Positions 31,196 to 42,285 of a DNA stretch of 64,000 nt are shown here, piece after piece. This DNA comes from Gracilaria domingensis (Eukaryota; Rhodophyta; Florideophyceae; Gracilariales; Gracilariaceae): assembly GCA_022539475.1 (NCBI GenBank), contig VCMS01000050.1, positions 144,932 through 208,931 on the forward strand, read 5' to 3'. Each line of letters opens with the position of its first letter. The stretch's first letter is position 1. The notes beneath the pieces are model-generated. The model had not been told where the DNA came from. It saw nothing but the letters and a program-made list of their open reading frames with translations, and made no database searches. The position numbers and the translations under genes were made by a program.

Positions 31196-32135
31196 TGTCA
31201 GTAGTACTGTACATTAGGTGGCACCCATTTACATAGATTAGCACCCGTTTAAGCATCTGTTTCTTTCACTATTAAAGCAGTGCTGAGGAGAACCGGACAC
31301 ACAGTCTTGTTCTCCAACGCCTCACTACTCATTCGCTCTCACAGGTTAATGGGCCTAAGGGCACGCTGTCCTCACATCTGCGATGTTTTTATTGTATTCT
31401 AGTCATTGCACAGAGTACATTTTCATGCCGAATCTTTCTTTTTCGCACCTTTCATATCCGTAGCCGCAATTTAAGCACATCTTTTTCTTCTTTTCTCGTG
31501 CTGGACTTTATCAAAAGGAGCGGCACTACTTAAGATGGCAGTCGGTTTCTGACAAATTAATATAGAAATGATGCCGGAGGCTGGGATAGTAGGAGATTTG
31601 GTTTCTTTAACTGAATGGATAACTACCGCGACAAATTACGTGGACACCATTAAAGCTTTTCAACTGCCTTTAATGCGGTACTTATTGAAATCGCTTTCAA
31701 TGCGAACTAAAGAAGATTGTGTTGAGCGACGCACTAAATATTTACACCAGGCCATAAGGAACTGGGCGGGGTGAACAAAGCACAGCATATATATTCCTTA
31801 TGGTGGAACAGAAGTATCACTGTAACCACTATATTTATTTTGCTGGATTACTTCAATGATTGTAATTCTTGGCCTATTTCTTAACACTGAACAGAAAAGT
31901 TCAAATATGGAGCACATCTATTGTAGATTTCGACCGCCAACAGCTTCATAGTGCTACGACTTTAAACCCGTACCGATCGAGGGGGGTTGTCAGTAGTACT
32001 CTACATTAGGTGGCACCCATTCACATAGATTAGCACCCGTTTAAGCATCTGTTTCTTTCACTATTAAAGCAGTGGTGAGGAGAACCAGATACACAGTCTT
32101 GTTCTCCAACGCCTCACTACTCATTCCCTCTCACA
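31196..32135 (+). mobile_element. Small non-autonomous copia-type LTR element (TRIM-like)
   Basis: 940 bp between 148-bp LTRs (31196-31343 and 31988-32135, TGTCAG...TCTCACA, ~95% alike). Right after the left LTR is GGTTAATGGGCCT, close to the internal half-initiator-tRNA primer site known from Ty1/copia elements and almost the same as that of the copia piece at 62279. A G-rich PPT (GAGGGGGGT) precedes the right LTR. Flanks are TACTG and TACTA, a 5-bp duplication with one change. The ~640-bp interior codes for no recognisable protein. It interrupts GYP-B between integrase and chromodomain. Confidence 0.85.
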
Positions 32136-32525
32136 TACTAAGAGGAGCGCACGCGCAAACCATCTTTGAAATGGATGAAGCCATACCGTGTTTTAGAATG
32201 CCGCTAGGAATACCTATTCCTGATTAAAGATTTGTTCGACGGCTCGAAGCAAGAAGTGCATCGCCGCAGGTTGAAGATGTTTCGTAGGAAGGACTTTCAC
32301 GTCACCGAAGAACTACGAAATTATTTTCCCCATCAGCAAGGAGAGTTGCTTTTGATCGACCGCTTCGATAATATTCGCCGCAAGGAGGTACGCATCGAGC
32401 TTCAGGTGAAATGGCGCGGATTCTCTGCAGAAGAGATGGACTCGGTCAGCCTTGAATCCTTGCAACAAGATGTCCCTAAGTTGATTCAGGAATACTTGGA
32501 GAACGTGAGGAAGTTGGGTACTTAG
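32136..32525 (+). pseudogene. pol: GYP-B pol C-terminus with chromodomain
   Basis: Resumes after the TRIM-like element: a GPY-like stretch (KWMKPYRVLECR) with a TAG in frame near 32208, then an open frame with EVHRRRLKMFRRKDFHVTEEL, a chromodomain (LLIDRFDNIRRKEV...VKWRGF) and a final SLESLQQDVPKLIQEYL. This tail organisation is characteristic of a chromodomain gypsy clade common in oomycetes. The usual acidic/aromatic DEENDW segment is shortened to AEEMDS. Confidence 0.8.
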
Positions 32526-33110
32526 CGCCAACGTAATTTCGCTGCTTCTCTCTGAGTGATCTTCTACAGTTTGCACCTAGAACATTACGGGGCGCTGTTG
32601 TATAATGTCAGCAGCTCTATTGAGCAGGCGTGCAAATGCGCGTGTACATTTGCGCATTTGCTCTGCTACTCTGTACTCGTGTGAAGTGCACTGTATTTAA
32701 AGCTTTAGTGATAGTCTTGCGCGATGAACGTATTGCGTCTCTACGCCCTGACGCAAGTTTCTGTCGTGAGATAGCAATCACTTGTTGACTCAGCAGACAA
32801 CTGAGTCAACAAGGGGCAAACATAAAAGCTCCCACTTCGTGGGGACAACACGAAAAAGATCAAGGCAAGATCTGATGGTTGTGCCCTCCACGATCCTGTG
32901 TGAGTCTTTCGCTGCGCGATTCAGCTGTGTCCAACACTGAACAACACCATTCCATTAAATTCAGTACTACGTTACAACAAGAAAGGTTTGAAAAGCGCCT
33001 AGGGCATTGTTACTGCACCACTAGAGTTTTGGCGGTATATAAGATACTACACCACTAGAATTCCATTGCTTAACTTACTGCTTCCAGTACAACCATGTAA
33101 ATGATGTTAG
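32526..33110. other. Probable GYP-B 3' end region with hairpins and TATA
   Basis: Follows the GYP-B stop and should hold its 3' LTR, though no second copy was found. Contains a hairpin of 10-bp arms (32632-32641 with 32652-32661), a perfect 13-bp hairpin (32781-32793 with 32801-32813), and TATATAAG at 33036-33043 flanked by two CACCACTAGA repeats. Confidence 0.4.
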
Positions 33111-34814
33111 TTTCTCATTATGCTAAATCTTTGACGTTCTACCATGCAGTGAGCCGGTATAGAGTATGAAGCTGACAAGGTTTTTTTAAATTGCAGCGGA
33201 ACCTTCACCAATTACTGGAGAGTATGTACTAAGACCCTAACTGTTTAAGACGTCCGCACTTTGGTGTGGATGACTTTGAAGAACTTTTCTCTCATATCGT
33301 TGGCAAGAAGGTCTATAAAGACGCTGGTATATTTGAACTCTATGCTGGTTACCTAATGGCATCAATATGATCTCACAATCTGCATTCTGCCATCTCTGAC
33401 ACAAAATCCCGGTTTTTGGGAACCACTACCACCGAGAGAAGGGTGAAGTCAGATTCCTGTTTTTGTATTATATGCAAAAGTCGCGTTTACGTTTCTCCGC
33501 ATTTGATATTTTATCAAGCTTCCAAGTTCTTTAGAACTACGGAAGCGATTCTGACGCAAAAACTACCACCTGGCATATCTACTCCGACCCTGAAACCCGT
33601 GCTTGCGCCGTACGTCAAGGACCCCTCCGCTACCGCTCCATACTCGAAAATTTGTTGCTCTTGTACTTCTAGTGCAGACATAGTCCTAGAACGCCCGTAG
33701 AAGAAGTAATAAGACTCTAGCACATGTTATTATACACCTCCGTTATCTGCAGCGGTTGTTTGAATCAGCTTCGCGCGCAATCAGAGTAACCCGGACGGTA
33801 CCAAAAATAGAGAAAAGTACTAAGGTTCGAACTCCTTCAGACAGAGATCAATCTGCGCACGCTTCGTGCATGCCTCAGTACACAAGATGTAGGCTAGAAT
33901 ACAACTGTAGGGGTGAAAAAAGGAGTGTTATGGAAGATGGATGCGAAGGATGGCTTTGCGAGAATGTGTGACGTAAATAGTAGTACTTTATACTGTTCTC
34001 TGCGCCAAAACAGGTATCGAATGTATTACATATCAGAACCGAGTAAATAATTTACTTATTTTCGGAAAAAGCCTGCACTCGTGGCAGGTATTGAATTTCG
34101 TATTCAAGTCAGAGTTCAAAGTCGTTTCAATAGATATTGAAGTCGAAACTTCCCACCTCGTGGCAGTTGTCGCTGCAGCAGACGACATAGGCATTGAAGT
34201 AAATTCAAAGCAATGAAGCCTGAATAGCGTTGCAATCAGAGATACTTTGGAGGATAAGAAAAGAAAAAACTGTCCAAGAAAGAAGTATTGGTTGAAATGA
34301 GAGCACAGTACATGCGATGCTGTCGTGGCATTTGAAAAAAGCAGAAAGGTGGACCTGTCGCTGTTATGACTGTATGAAAAACTGTTTATTTCGCACTAGT
34401 GACACCAAGAAAGAAAAAGATCGCCCATGAAATTGGCACGCAGCGATGGCAGTCGATTGAGACATACGTAGTTAAAGTGAATGCCAAAACCTGATTTGAA
34501 CATGTGCATTTCCAATAAAATATCACCTATCTGTAAGGCAAGCACTTAAGAGAAAGTCGTAAAGCTCCGTTAAAATTTTGGATTATGTCTCATATTCAGA
34601 ATTTCAGTTACGATCCAAAGCTCCTACTCCTACTGGCAATATCTTAATGAAAATTAGATTTAATCTTATGAGAGATAAAAGGCTTAAAAAGACTAGCCTA
34701 TGAGTATGATTGTTTGTCGTATTTTGCCCAAAACGTACCTAGTTCGGTTGTCAGGATCGTTCAATAAATCTTCTGGCTCTTACAACTCGTATATGGCGTA
34801 GCCGTCTCGGCTTT
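33111..34814. other. AT-rich region without recognisable genes
   Basis: No ORF with coding character was found; those present are short and without motifs. Polyadenylation-like AATAAA signals and old repeat traces may be present, but nothing can be assigned. Confidence 0.4.
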
Positions 34815-34874
34815 TTGTATCATCATCCTCCCATTCCTCTGCAGCCGCTATCCTACACAATCCTCTCAGTCAAA

Positions 34875-35309
34875 ATGCCTTCACCACAACAAGCACTGGC
34901 GTCTGTCGCTCATGATGACACTGATCTCTCAGACATTACTCGCGGGCGGTCGACCGCTGCCATAGAATCCGAAGCGATGGAGGTCTCTGAAGAAACATTT
35001 AAAGCGGAGGACGCCGAGAAAGTCGAGAATGAAGATGAAAATGAAATCGAAGAACGTGTGAAAGCGGAGGTCGGCACATATGAAGATACGCTGCGCGAGG
35101 TGCTCTGCGGGAGGGATATGCCAGTTGAAAAGCTGAAAACGGAGATGCGGAAGCTACCCGCAAGTTTTGTTCGTGGGGTCAATGTGGGTATGGACTCATC
35201 AATGATGTCTCGTAGGTCCGTTGCGCGCTCCAAAGCGCTTCGAAATATTTATCGAGCTGTTCGAGACGTTTCGAATATGTATAATTTTGCCTTGCAGTAC
35301 CACGCATGA
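34875..35309 (+). CDS. Small acidic protein, unknown
   Basis: 144 codons from an ATG in good context (CAAAATGCC); an in-frame ATG 60 bp upstream (34815) is less likely. The N-terminal two thirds is Glu/Asp/Ser-rich with short helices (EEIERVKAE-like), and the C-terminal third is basic (SRRSVARSKALRNIYRAVRD). No domain is recognised. It lies outside the identified mobile elements, has an AATAAA-like upstream flank and a pyrimidine-rich leader, and could be a host gene, an exon, or a fragment of another transposon protein. Confidence 0.4.
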   Translation: MPSPQQALASVAHDDTDLSDITRGRSTAAIESEAMEVSEETFKAEDAEKVENEDENEIEERVKAEVGTYEDTLREVLCGRDMPVEKLKTEMRKLPASFVRGVNVGMDSSMMSRRSVARSKALRNIYRAVRDVSNMYNFALQYHA

Positions 35310-36614
35310 ATGGTAAACCTGTGCTTATTCATGCCTCGCGTTTCGTTCTTTACTGCCTTGCGTTTCATCTTAGTACCTTCGTGAACAGATATCATGCACT
35401 GTCCGATTCCGTGTCAAGTTGTAGTCATGATACAGCTAGAATTATGCCTAATCTGCTTTAAATGCGAGCACGTAGCAGGATTTTCACCAATGTTTGGCGT
35501 CCAGCACTCAAAGCAGCATCAGTGTCTATATCAGCAGTAGACACAGTATCCCGAAGTATCCAGAATCTAGTATTCATCAACGTTTATTGTCCAGTATGAC
35601 TACCGCCAAAATCCAGGGTAGTGGGGACCGTCAAGTGTCGAATGTGGTCATCACAAGTATGCAGTGCAGTCCCCAAAATCTCTTGCGAGAACGCACACGT
35701 GGCGCATGACCTAAAGCGCGGTAGGAGTAGCCCGAGGGTTGTAGCGTGGGTTGTGGCGCGACGCGCAACGATGGGGCCCGCAGGCGGCCCAGGAAGCAGA
35801 AGCCCACGGTGGTGGTGAGGATGAGTGGGGTGAATCGCAGATAGCGGGCATGCTGAAAAACCCAGCGAAACGGTGGAAGCTGGAGGGATTTGCCTTGCGC
35901 TAGTTCATTGGCTTGCTTCTGAGTAATTCTATTCGTAGTTCCCACAATTGGGCGGGGAGTATACCATTTCATTCTAATCGTTCCTGGTACCAATAGAATA
36001 AAATGGTATACGTCACAATTCCAAACAATTTATTTTTGTGAAAACGCTTGTATACTTGGAATAAAAACCTGTATGAAAGAAGAGCATTATTTCTGATCGA
36101 TAGATTTAGGTTATATGATTTTGAAAAAAGAATAGTTTTATGGGAGCTTTGCGCCTCCTACTTTGAGAAGTTCGCCTCCCAAAGCGCTGAGAGCCAGGCT
36201 CCTACAGAGATGGCAAACGCTTTAGTCAAATCAAAATGCAAAGCTAACTTGTCCGAATCAAATAATTTGCAAGCCTAAAGCACAGTTTTGACTGCCTATT
36301 GGCAGCGTTCTGTTCTTTTCAGAACCTCCCGCTTATAAAATGGATTAGGCTAAAAGTTTTCAAACAAGCAACGATAAAACTATGCTTTCAGTTATAAATA
36401 TGCGCTGTGTTACACTGTGCAATGTTTATGGTTTTTGGAGAAACCCTCCAAAACATATTAACTTACGCCAACAAATTAAAATTCAGGAAAATCAAATTTC
36501 TGGTAAGCATGTACTTTGCAAGCACACGTCTTTCCCATTTCAGTACTTGACTTGTAGCATAAATGATTGTTACGACGGATACTAAAACTTGGGAGCAATG
36601 GTTCAATGGAGTTC
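35310..36614. other. Intergenic region with one palindrome
   Basis: Contains an inverted repeat of 18-bp arms with one mismatch (35959-35976 with 35994-36011, GTATACCATTT...). A 120-codon minus-strand ORF (35993-35631) starts in it but has no recognisable content. The rest is AT-rich and featureless. Confidence 0.45.
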
Positions 36615-37010
36615 AAAAGTGTAGAGCAAAACCCCATTGATGGGATCGTCTCTCAAGGCGTTCGAGTCCTTGCCCTCTAGACGAGGTGAACTCAGAGGTG
36701 AGCTTTCCGAACACGGATAGTGCGGATGTAAGAGCACCCGTGGTACGGGATATACCTACGGAGGTTGAGAGGTGAACGGGCCTGATCCAGGAATCCGGCG
36801 AGAAGTGACGGAATAGTCAAAAGAAAGGGTAGCGTAGAGCGGTGTAAGCCCTATGCAAAAGGCGGAAAACGAAGGGAAAACCAATGGAGGAAAGGAGAGG
36901 AATCCCGCGGCGGGACGTGCGGCAAGCGGCAACAGACCCGGCGCCAAGAGACGACGATTTGTATTAAGCCCACGAGGCACAACTCTATACAGAGACGGAA
37001 ACGCTACCAA

Positions 37011-37804
37011 TTGTGGTGAAAGCAGTACAACTGCACGGTAAAAGAAACAGAAAGTCCGAAGAAACGGAATAAGTAAGCCCGAAGGCAAGGCCACAATGGT
37101 CAGTATTGCCTGAGTGATACCGAGGGATGAATCCAGTCCGTACCGTACGCGGTGACCCTCCGGCTGGAGTTGTACACTTCGCGATGGCGAACTAGTTCAG
37201 AGCCGAACTCGGTTACACTTTACTGAAGGAGAAGGTGACTAGGAGGTCACCTTTTATATCGTAACCGATAAATTAGTTAAGCTAAATTGTGGTGAAAGCA
37301 GTACAAGTGCACAGTAAAAGAAACAGAAAGTCCGAAGACACGGAATAAATAAGCCCGAGGGCAAGGCCACAATGGTCAGTATTGCCTGAGTGATACCGAG
37401 GGATGAATCCAGTCCGTACCGTACCCCAGGCGGAAATACTGGAGTGCTTCTGTCATTAAGATTTCATTTACGGTTCAAGAGGAATCCTTTAGGAACTCTG
37501 TTAATTGAAGAAAACGGTAACATATTGAATTTCTATTGAGAGATGGCAAGCCAAAAAAATTTGACATGTAATTGCCATTGAAAAGATATTGGAGTACTAA
37601 GAAAATATTGGCACATATGGGAATCGGATTGAAAAGCTAATGACAGATAGTTTCGCCTGGGTACGCGGTGACCCTCTTGAGGGAGTTGTACAATTCGCGC
37701 AGGCGAACTTGGTTCAGAGCCGGACTCGGTTACCGTTTACTGAAGGAGGAGGTGACCGGGAGGTCACCTCTTATATCGTAACCGATAAATTAGTTAAACT
37801 AAAT
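37011..37804. repeat. Tandem duplication (~276-bp unit) inside the solo LTR
   Basis: Unit 1 is 37011-37286; unit 2 is 37287-37424 plus 37665-37804, split by the MITE. Units share TTGTGGTGAAAGCAGTACAA, the GCGGTGACC block and an AGGTGACC/GGTCACCT inverted repeat. Confidence 0.88.
37425..37661. mobile_element. 237-bp MITE with 3-bp TSD
   Basis: Terminal inverted repeats CCCAGGCGGAA / TTTCGCCTGGG, flanked by TAC on both sides (37422-37424 and 37662-37664). The uninterrupted copy of the same sequence in unit 1 shows the empty site, which fixes the boundaries. No coding capacity. A 3-bp duplication fits the PIF/Harbinger type but the autonomous partner is unknown. Confidence 0.85.
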
Positions 37805-38210
37805 TAAATAATCTAATGCACATCTAGGCAGGTCCATACAGGTGGTCCACGTGACAACCCACGGCAGCGGCCAGTAAAATATCCAACAATCATAACAAGA
37901 CATGTGTGAACACACCCATTCCTACACACGCGTACACGCGACCAACACTCATCTGCGCCACGTCATGGCCGACCCCTCAGGGTGCCATACCTCAATACTG
38001 CCAAAAAGTAACCCATCCGTGGGCCAATACTCATACCTTTCGAGTATCCGGAATCATCCTTACCAGGGGTTTATGAAATCCTTCCCCGTATACCGGGCGA
38101 GCACGTTTTGCTCTACAAAAAGAGGGAAAACTATGCTCTTATTTAAAGTATTATAAACAATAAGACCCTCCATACCAGCAATTGTAATTGTTAAGGTATG
38201 TTAGATTACA

Positions 38211-38380
38211 TCAGCGCTTTGAGAAGTAAACTTCTCAAAGTAAAAGACGCAAAGCTGCTCTAGAAATTATCTTTCGACACATGATTATTTTTCTTTAAGC
38301 GTTTCATCAAGCGAAAACAACTTTTTTCCTTTATATATTAGTCTTCATATAATTAGCATATTGAAAAGCTTTTCTTCCGT
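38211..38380 (-). mobile_element. Helitron 3'-end copy
   Basis: About 165 bp closely matching the 3' end of the Helitron at 55159-55325. It has the same terminal CTGA (minus strand) followed by T, and the same 9-bp hairpin made by CTTTGAGAA and TTCTCAAAG. Homology fades near 38380, so this is a truncated or non-autonomous relative. Confidence 0.75.
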
Positions 38381-39052
38381 TAGTGGACAAAATGTAGCTC
38401 TGCTTTATATTTTATGTAGCATGAGGCAATTCTTTAATATACAATATAATTTAGTTAAATATTGTTCTTGCCCTGGAAAGGACTCAGTTGGTTCGAAAAG
38501 CTACTTCAAAACTCTGACAGACCTGATAGTCAGCCATTGACACGTGAGAATTATTGAAAGATAGATAGAGTGTTTGTGAAAAGTACTCGGTACGAAGCGG
38601 CTTATTTGATGAAGAATCAATACTTTGACACCTTAGCTTTTAATTAGATATTTTTAACTTAACATAAAAAACAAAAGTTCTCGTACTGAACATAAACTAT
38701 TACAGAATAGAACCTCTACACAAATTTGAATTTAAATGTTGTACTGTAACACATAGAGCTGGAGAAAGGTAACAAACAAAACAATACAAAGCAGTACAGT
38801 GTTTTTGTTTTGGCTGTTTTTAAACGATATGTAGTGATACCTAGATATTTGGAGGTAATATGAGAAGAACCATCTACATTTTCCTTGTACAGAACCTTGC
38901 TTTTTGGATATCACCTAAGATACATTTTCCAAATGTGTGCGTGGAAAAAAACGTTTTTCTTCAAGAGCTCATTTGGGGAGCAATCCACTTCAATTACTCC
39001 ATATGGTCAATCTTGGTGTCATGAAGTTATGTACATGGCTGGAATGCTGATA
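38381..39052. other. AT-rich region without genes
   Basis: No ORF with coding features. It may be the interior of the non-autonomous Helitron that ends at 38211. Confidence 0.35.
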
Positions 39053-39057
39053 TGAAC

Positions 39058-39914
39058 TGTAGAGCAAAACGCCCTTTGTGGGGATGCACCGAAGTGTTTT
39101 TCATAGTTTGTTGATCCGTTACCGGCTTCGACACCTCAGGTTATGAGCGGCTACTGGGGTAGGGCCCCTATTTTGGGGTATGCCTAGGAAGGGTGGTGTT
39201 TCTGCACACGTGTGCCAAGTTGGCCCGATCGCGCGGGCGCCGTGGCAAGCCTGCCACGGGGGCACACCTGTAGTGTATTGGCCGGCCGCGCCGGATAGTT
39301 AGATATTTTAATCGATATTTTCAAGTGCCGTATATAAGTGGCGGCACTTGCCGCCACTGTACGGGAAGTAAACCTCAACGAGGCCTTTGGCTCTGATCTT
39401 CTTGCCGCTTGCGCACGGTCACCAGCCCCATCCTGGGGAATACCGCCGCAATTCCGGGCTGATCAACCAACCTCCGTCCCTGAGGAGTACTAATCCGTCG
39501 TCACGGCACTTTTCTTATCTATTTTATTGTTTTCATTTCCGTCTTACGGCTTTCGCTACTCTGCCCTACATTGTAGGTTTGTTTTATTTGTCTCGGGAGT
39601 TTTCCCGCTTATCGCGAGTCAGTGCTCTGCAGTGCGGCTCGTTTGTTGATCTTTTGTCGTCCCATACCGTTGGGCTGGATACCCCCACTCGCTGTGGCTC
39701 GCCGGAACCATCCGGATACCTACGCCGATTCTACCCCTTCTACCTCCGACTGCACGCCCAGATCGGGGCCACCCGGATTTACACCCGGCTCGTGTTGGCC
39801 CTATCGGAGGGTTCTGCCGCTCGACTGCCCTTCACAGGGAGCAGGGCCTGAACACCCTGAGGTGCTCGTCCGCGACGCGGTTTGTTGTTTTCCCGTCGAG
39901 GGTTTTGCACCACA
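39058..39914 (+). repeat. E2 5' LTR
   Basis: 857 bp, TGTAGAGC...CACCACA, matching 49984-50839. A TATA box TATATAAG lies at 39331-39338, inside a GC-rich hairpin-prone context (GGCGGCACTTGCCGCC). A 154-codon ORF occurs in both LTRs and is taken as chance. Confidence 0.95.
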
Positions 39915-39917
39915 AAC

Positions 39918-39935
39918 TGGTCTCCCGACCTAGAA
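39918..39935 (+). other. E2 primer-binding site
   Basis: TGGTCTCCCGACCTAGAA, three bases (AAC) after the LTR. It differs from the E1 site by one base and points to the same tRNA or an isodecoder. The leader to the gag ATG (40079) is 143 bp. Confidence 0.88.
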
Positions 39936-40078
39936 TCGGCTTTATTGGCCAACAATCGTTGGAGCTGGTTGGTTTGTTTGGAGCCCAGATAGTTGGGAAT
40001 ATCCGTTCTTACGGTTCTCTCATTGTCCGTTTTCGGAAGTTGTTTTGGTTGCCAATTGGCCGACTGTGTCGGTGAACG

Positions 40079-42088
40079 ATGTCGTCCCGTCGCAGGAGTA
40101 GCGCGCCACGTGCCGCTTCTGTGCCAGGTTCGTCCGGCTTGCCGGCAAGTTTGCCTCCGTTGCCGAAGGACGCACTGGAGGTCCCAGGCAATGGCGACCC
40201 GAAACCGGCTTCCCGGGGCCGCCGTTCCGATAACGGGACCCCACCCACTCGTGGGTCAACTGAAACCGCACCTGCGGCTGATGCCGCCGCAGCAGTTGAC
40301 GTTATGTCGTCGCGGTCCGACGAGTATACCCTCCGCGAATTAGAGGCTCAGGTTCGCATCCTGCAGAACTCCCAAGTGGGCCTCATCCGGGATATTACGA
40401 AACTCCGGCAACGGCTCGATGAAGCCGGTGTCCAGGACGTTTCGAGCGACGTCCGTGTTTTACGGTCTGATGTCAACCAGATTATGGAACACCGATAGGT
40501 GTCGGCTGGTCTGCACGAGCAGGCTGCCGCACGCCTGGACCGCCTGGCTACCCGTCTGGAGACGGTCGAGCAAATCATCGTATCTGATGCTGTTGCGCCG
40601 GGAGCCCCGGTTTCTGAGGGTTCTCAGCACTCGCGCCGTTCCCGGGACCGTCCGGCAAAGAAGAAGGTCAAGGTTGAGTCTGACTCGTCTTCTTCATCCT
40701 CCTCTGATGAGGAGGGCCCCAAAAAGGGGTCGTCTACCGACTCTTCGGACAGCGCGGAAGAGCGCTCTCGCTATCGTGCATCCCGTTCGCGGGCTACTGA
40801 AGCCACTTCTGGTGTTGCACGAGGCCGTACGAAAGGACGGAGACACCTCGGATTGAAGGAGTTGAAGCCGACAAACTTACTGTATCGGAAGCTACTATCC
40901 TACCGATATTATCGGCTTGATGACACGACGCCACAGAGGACCCCACGTGGGACTGGCAAAGTGCGAAATCATCTCCGACAAATGGAGCTCACGCTAAAGC
41001 CCCACAAGTTCTCTGGGGAAGATCCCATTCTTGTCTTGGATTTTCTTAGCCGCTTCGTAGCGGAAGCCGATGTACTTCGGATGAGTGAGGCACAGGCCTA
41101 CATCGCGCTGCCGTACTTTTTGACGGGTGTAGCTGAAGATCAATTCAATTCGGTTCGTGGGTCGTCTCGCGCCTCCGAAGGAGGAGTTACGTGCTGGCCG
41201 GAAGCGGTACAATAACTCCTGCGCTCTTACGCGACAGGCAATGCGATACAAGGTGCTATACTCGCGCTACGAGACACGAAGCAAGGAGCCGAAGAGTCGG
41301 AAACCGTTTATTCGACCCGCCTCAATAAGGCTTTCCACAGATGTGGCAACGTGTTCTCCGCAGCCGAGCGGTGTACGATGTTTGTTGATGGACTGGACCG
41401 ATCAATTCGGACGTTGGTAGCCCATTATCGGGAGCACAAACGGCGGATTACTTATCTGGAACTCGTTCAATTTGCCCAAGCGGAGGGAGATGCAGCTCGA
41501 GCACGCACTGGTATCAAGACGCGCACGCGCCGACTCCTTCATGTAGAAGGCCGAGACTCCTCACTGCCTCACTCGCGAGGTTCTGTTCAAGGGGGTTATG
41601 ATAACCTGCACCTGTTACAGGACGATGGTTCAATGCCGAGTTCGGAATTGCCGTCGACGACGGAGCAGTCTACAGTGGACGCAGACCCCGCTCTGTACGA
41701 CGGACGTCAAGTCCCGGCATTGCCCGTGCCGCACTCTGGCGGATATCGAAGCCAACGCCCTGGATGGAGGGACCCGTACCCTCCTCGACAGGAGCGCCGG
41801 CCGCCCAACGCGGATCTTCTTCGTCACCTTATTTGTCATACCTGTTACAGGCCAGGGCACATCGCTCCGAATTGTTTAATGCCCATACGGGATATGGCAA
41901 AGATAGTGCCCCAGTATGAGTCGTTGACGCCGGCCGAGCGGGAACGTGTTCCCGACAAATCGTACCTTCGTGCGAAGGCGGAGACTCAGCCTGGAAACCA
42001 GGAAACGGTGCCATCGAATGGTGGAACTGTAGCCGCACCTGCGGAATCACAACCTCCGCAGATTGGCGGCGACGCTCAGAAAAACTGA
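40079..42088 (+). pseudogene. gag: E2 gag interrupted by two stop codons
   Basis: One continuous frame from the ATG at 40079 to TGA at 42086-42088, broken only by TAG at 40496-40498 and TAA at 41213-41215. Content parallels E1 Gag: basic N-terminus, coiled coil, acidic serine run, RRHLGLKELKPTN, Gag core (ILVLDFLSRFVAEAD, EAQAYIALPYFLTGVAEDQ), and a zinc knuckle CHTCYRPGHIAPNC. The TAA replaces the residue that is N-terminal to LLRSYA in E1. Without readthrough this copy cannot make a full Gag. Confidence 0.88.
42077..42088 (+). promoter_or_regulatory. Putative -1 frameshift site at the E2 gag stop
   Basis: CAGAAAAACTGA, identical to E1 although surrounding DNA has diverged. A -1 slip enters the pol frame, which runs open until a TAG at 42241-42243 (a TGG Trp codon in E1). 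A possible stem GCCTCCA / TGGAGAGGC follows about 10 nt downstream. Confidence 0.55.
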
Positions 42089-42285
42089 GCAAGGGAGCCT
42101 CCAGCAATGGAGAGGCGCCCCCAGCGACGGGGTTTAGTGCGCCTGAGGCTGAGAAGCCTCGCTCCCCGGTCACAATCCTTTCGAGGAAACTGGCCACTAC
42201 AGACGTGCACTCTGAGCACCTTGGTGTCTTGCGTCGCCCGTAGATACGGTCTAAGAACAGCCGGTTCCCGGATAGAGTCCTGGTC

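Larger units (their letters stand above)
36620..38117 (-). repeat. Solo LTR (1.5 kb) of the E1/E2 lineage
   Basis: Ends are TGTAGAGCAAAAC...GTTTTGCTCTACA with a perfect 5-bp target duplication AAAAG (36615-36619 and 38118-38122). The starts of the E1 (TGTAGAGCAACG) and E2 (TGTAGAGCAAAACG) LTRs match, and the sequence near 37980-38117 resembles the E1 LTR start. Orientation is assigned to the minus strand from that similarity. There is no internal domain, so this is a recombination product. It is longer than the E1/E2 LTRs because of an internal duplication and a MITE. Confidence 0.8.

Noticed and set aside
33416-33700. 94-codon ORF (+)
   Set aside because: No motif, AT-rich surroundings, matched by an opposite-strand ORF of similar length.
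35631-35993. 120-codon minus-strand ORF starting in a palindrome
   Set aside because: No recognisable motif, start inside a hairpin, and the opposite strand is equally open.
39387-39851. 154-codon ORF in the E2 LTRs (also 50312-50776)
   Set aside because: It lies wholly within the LTR, is present twice because LTRs are copies, and has no protein-like motif; overlapping frames are equally open.
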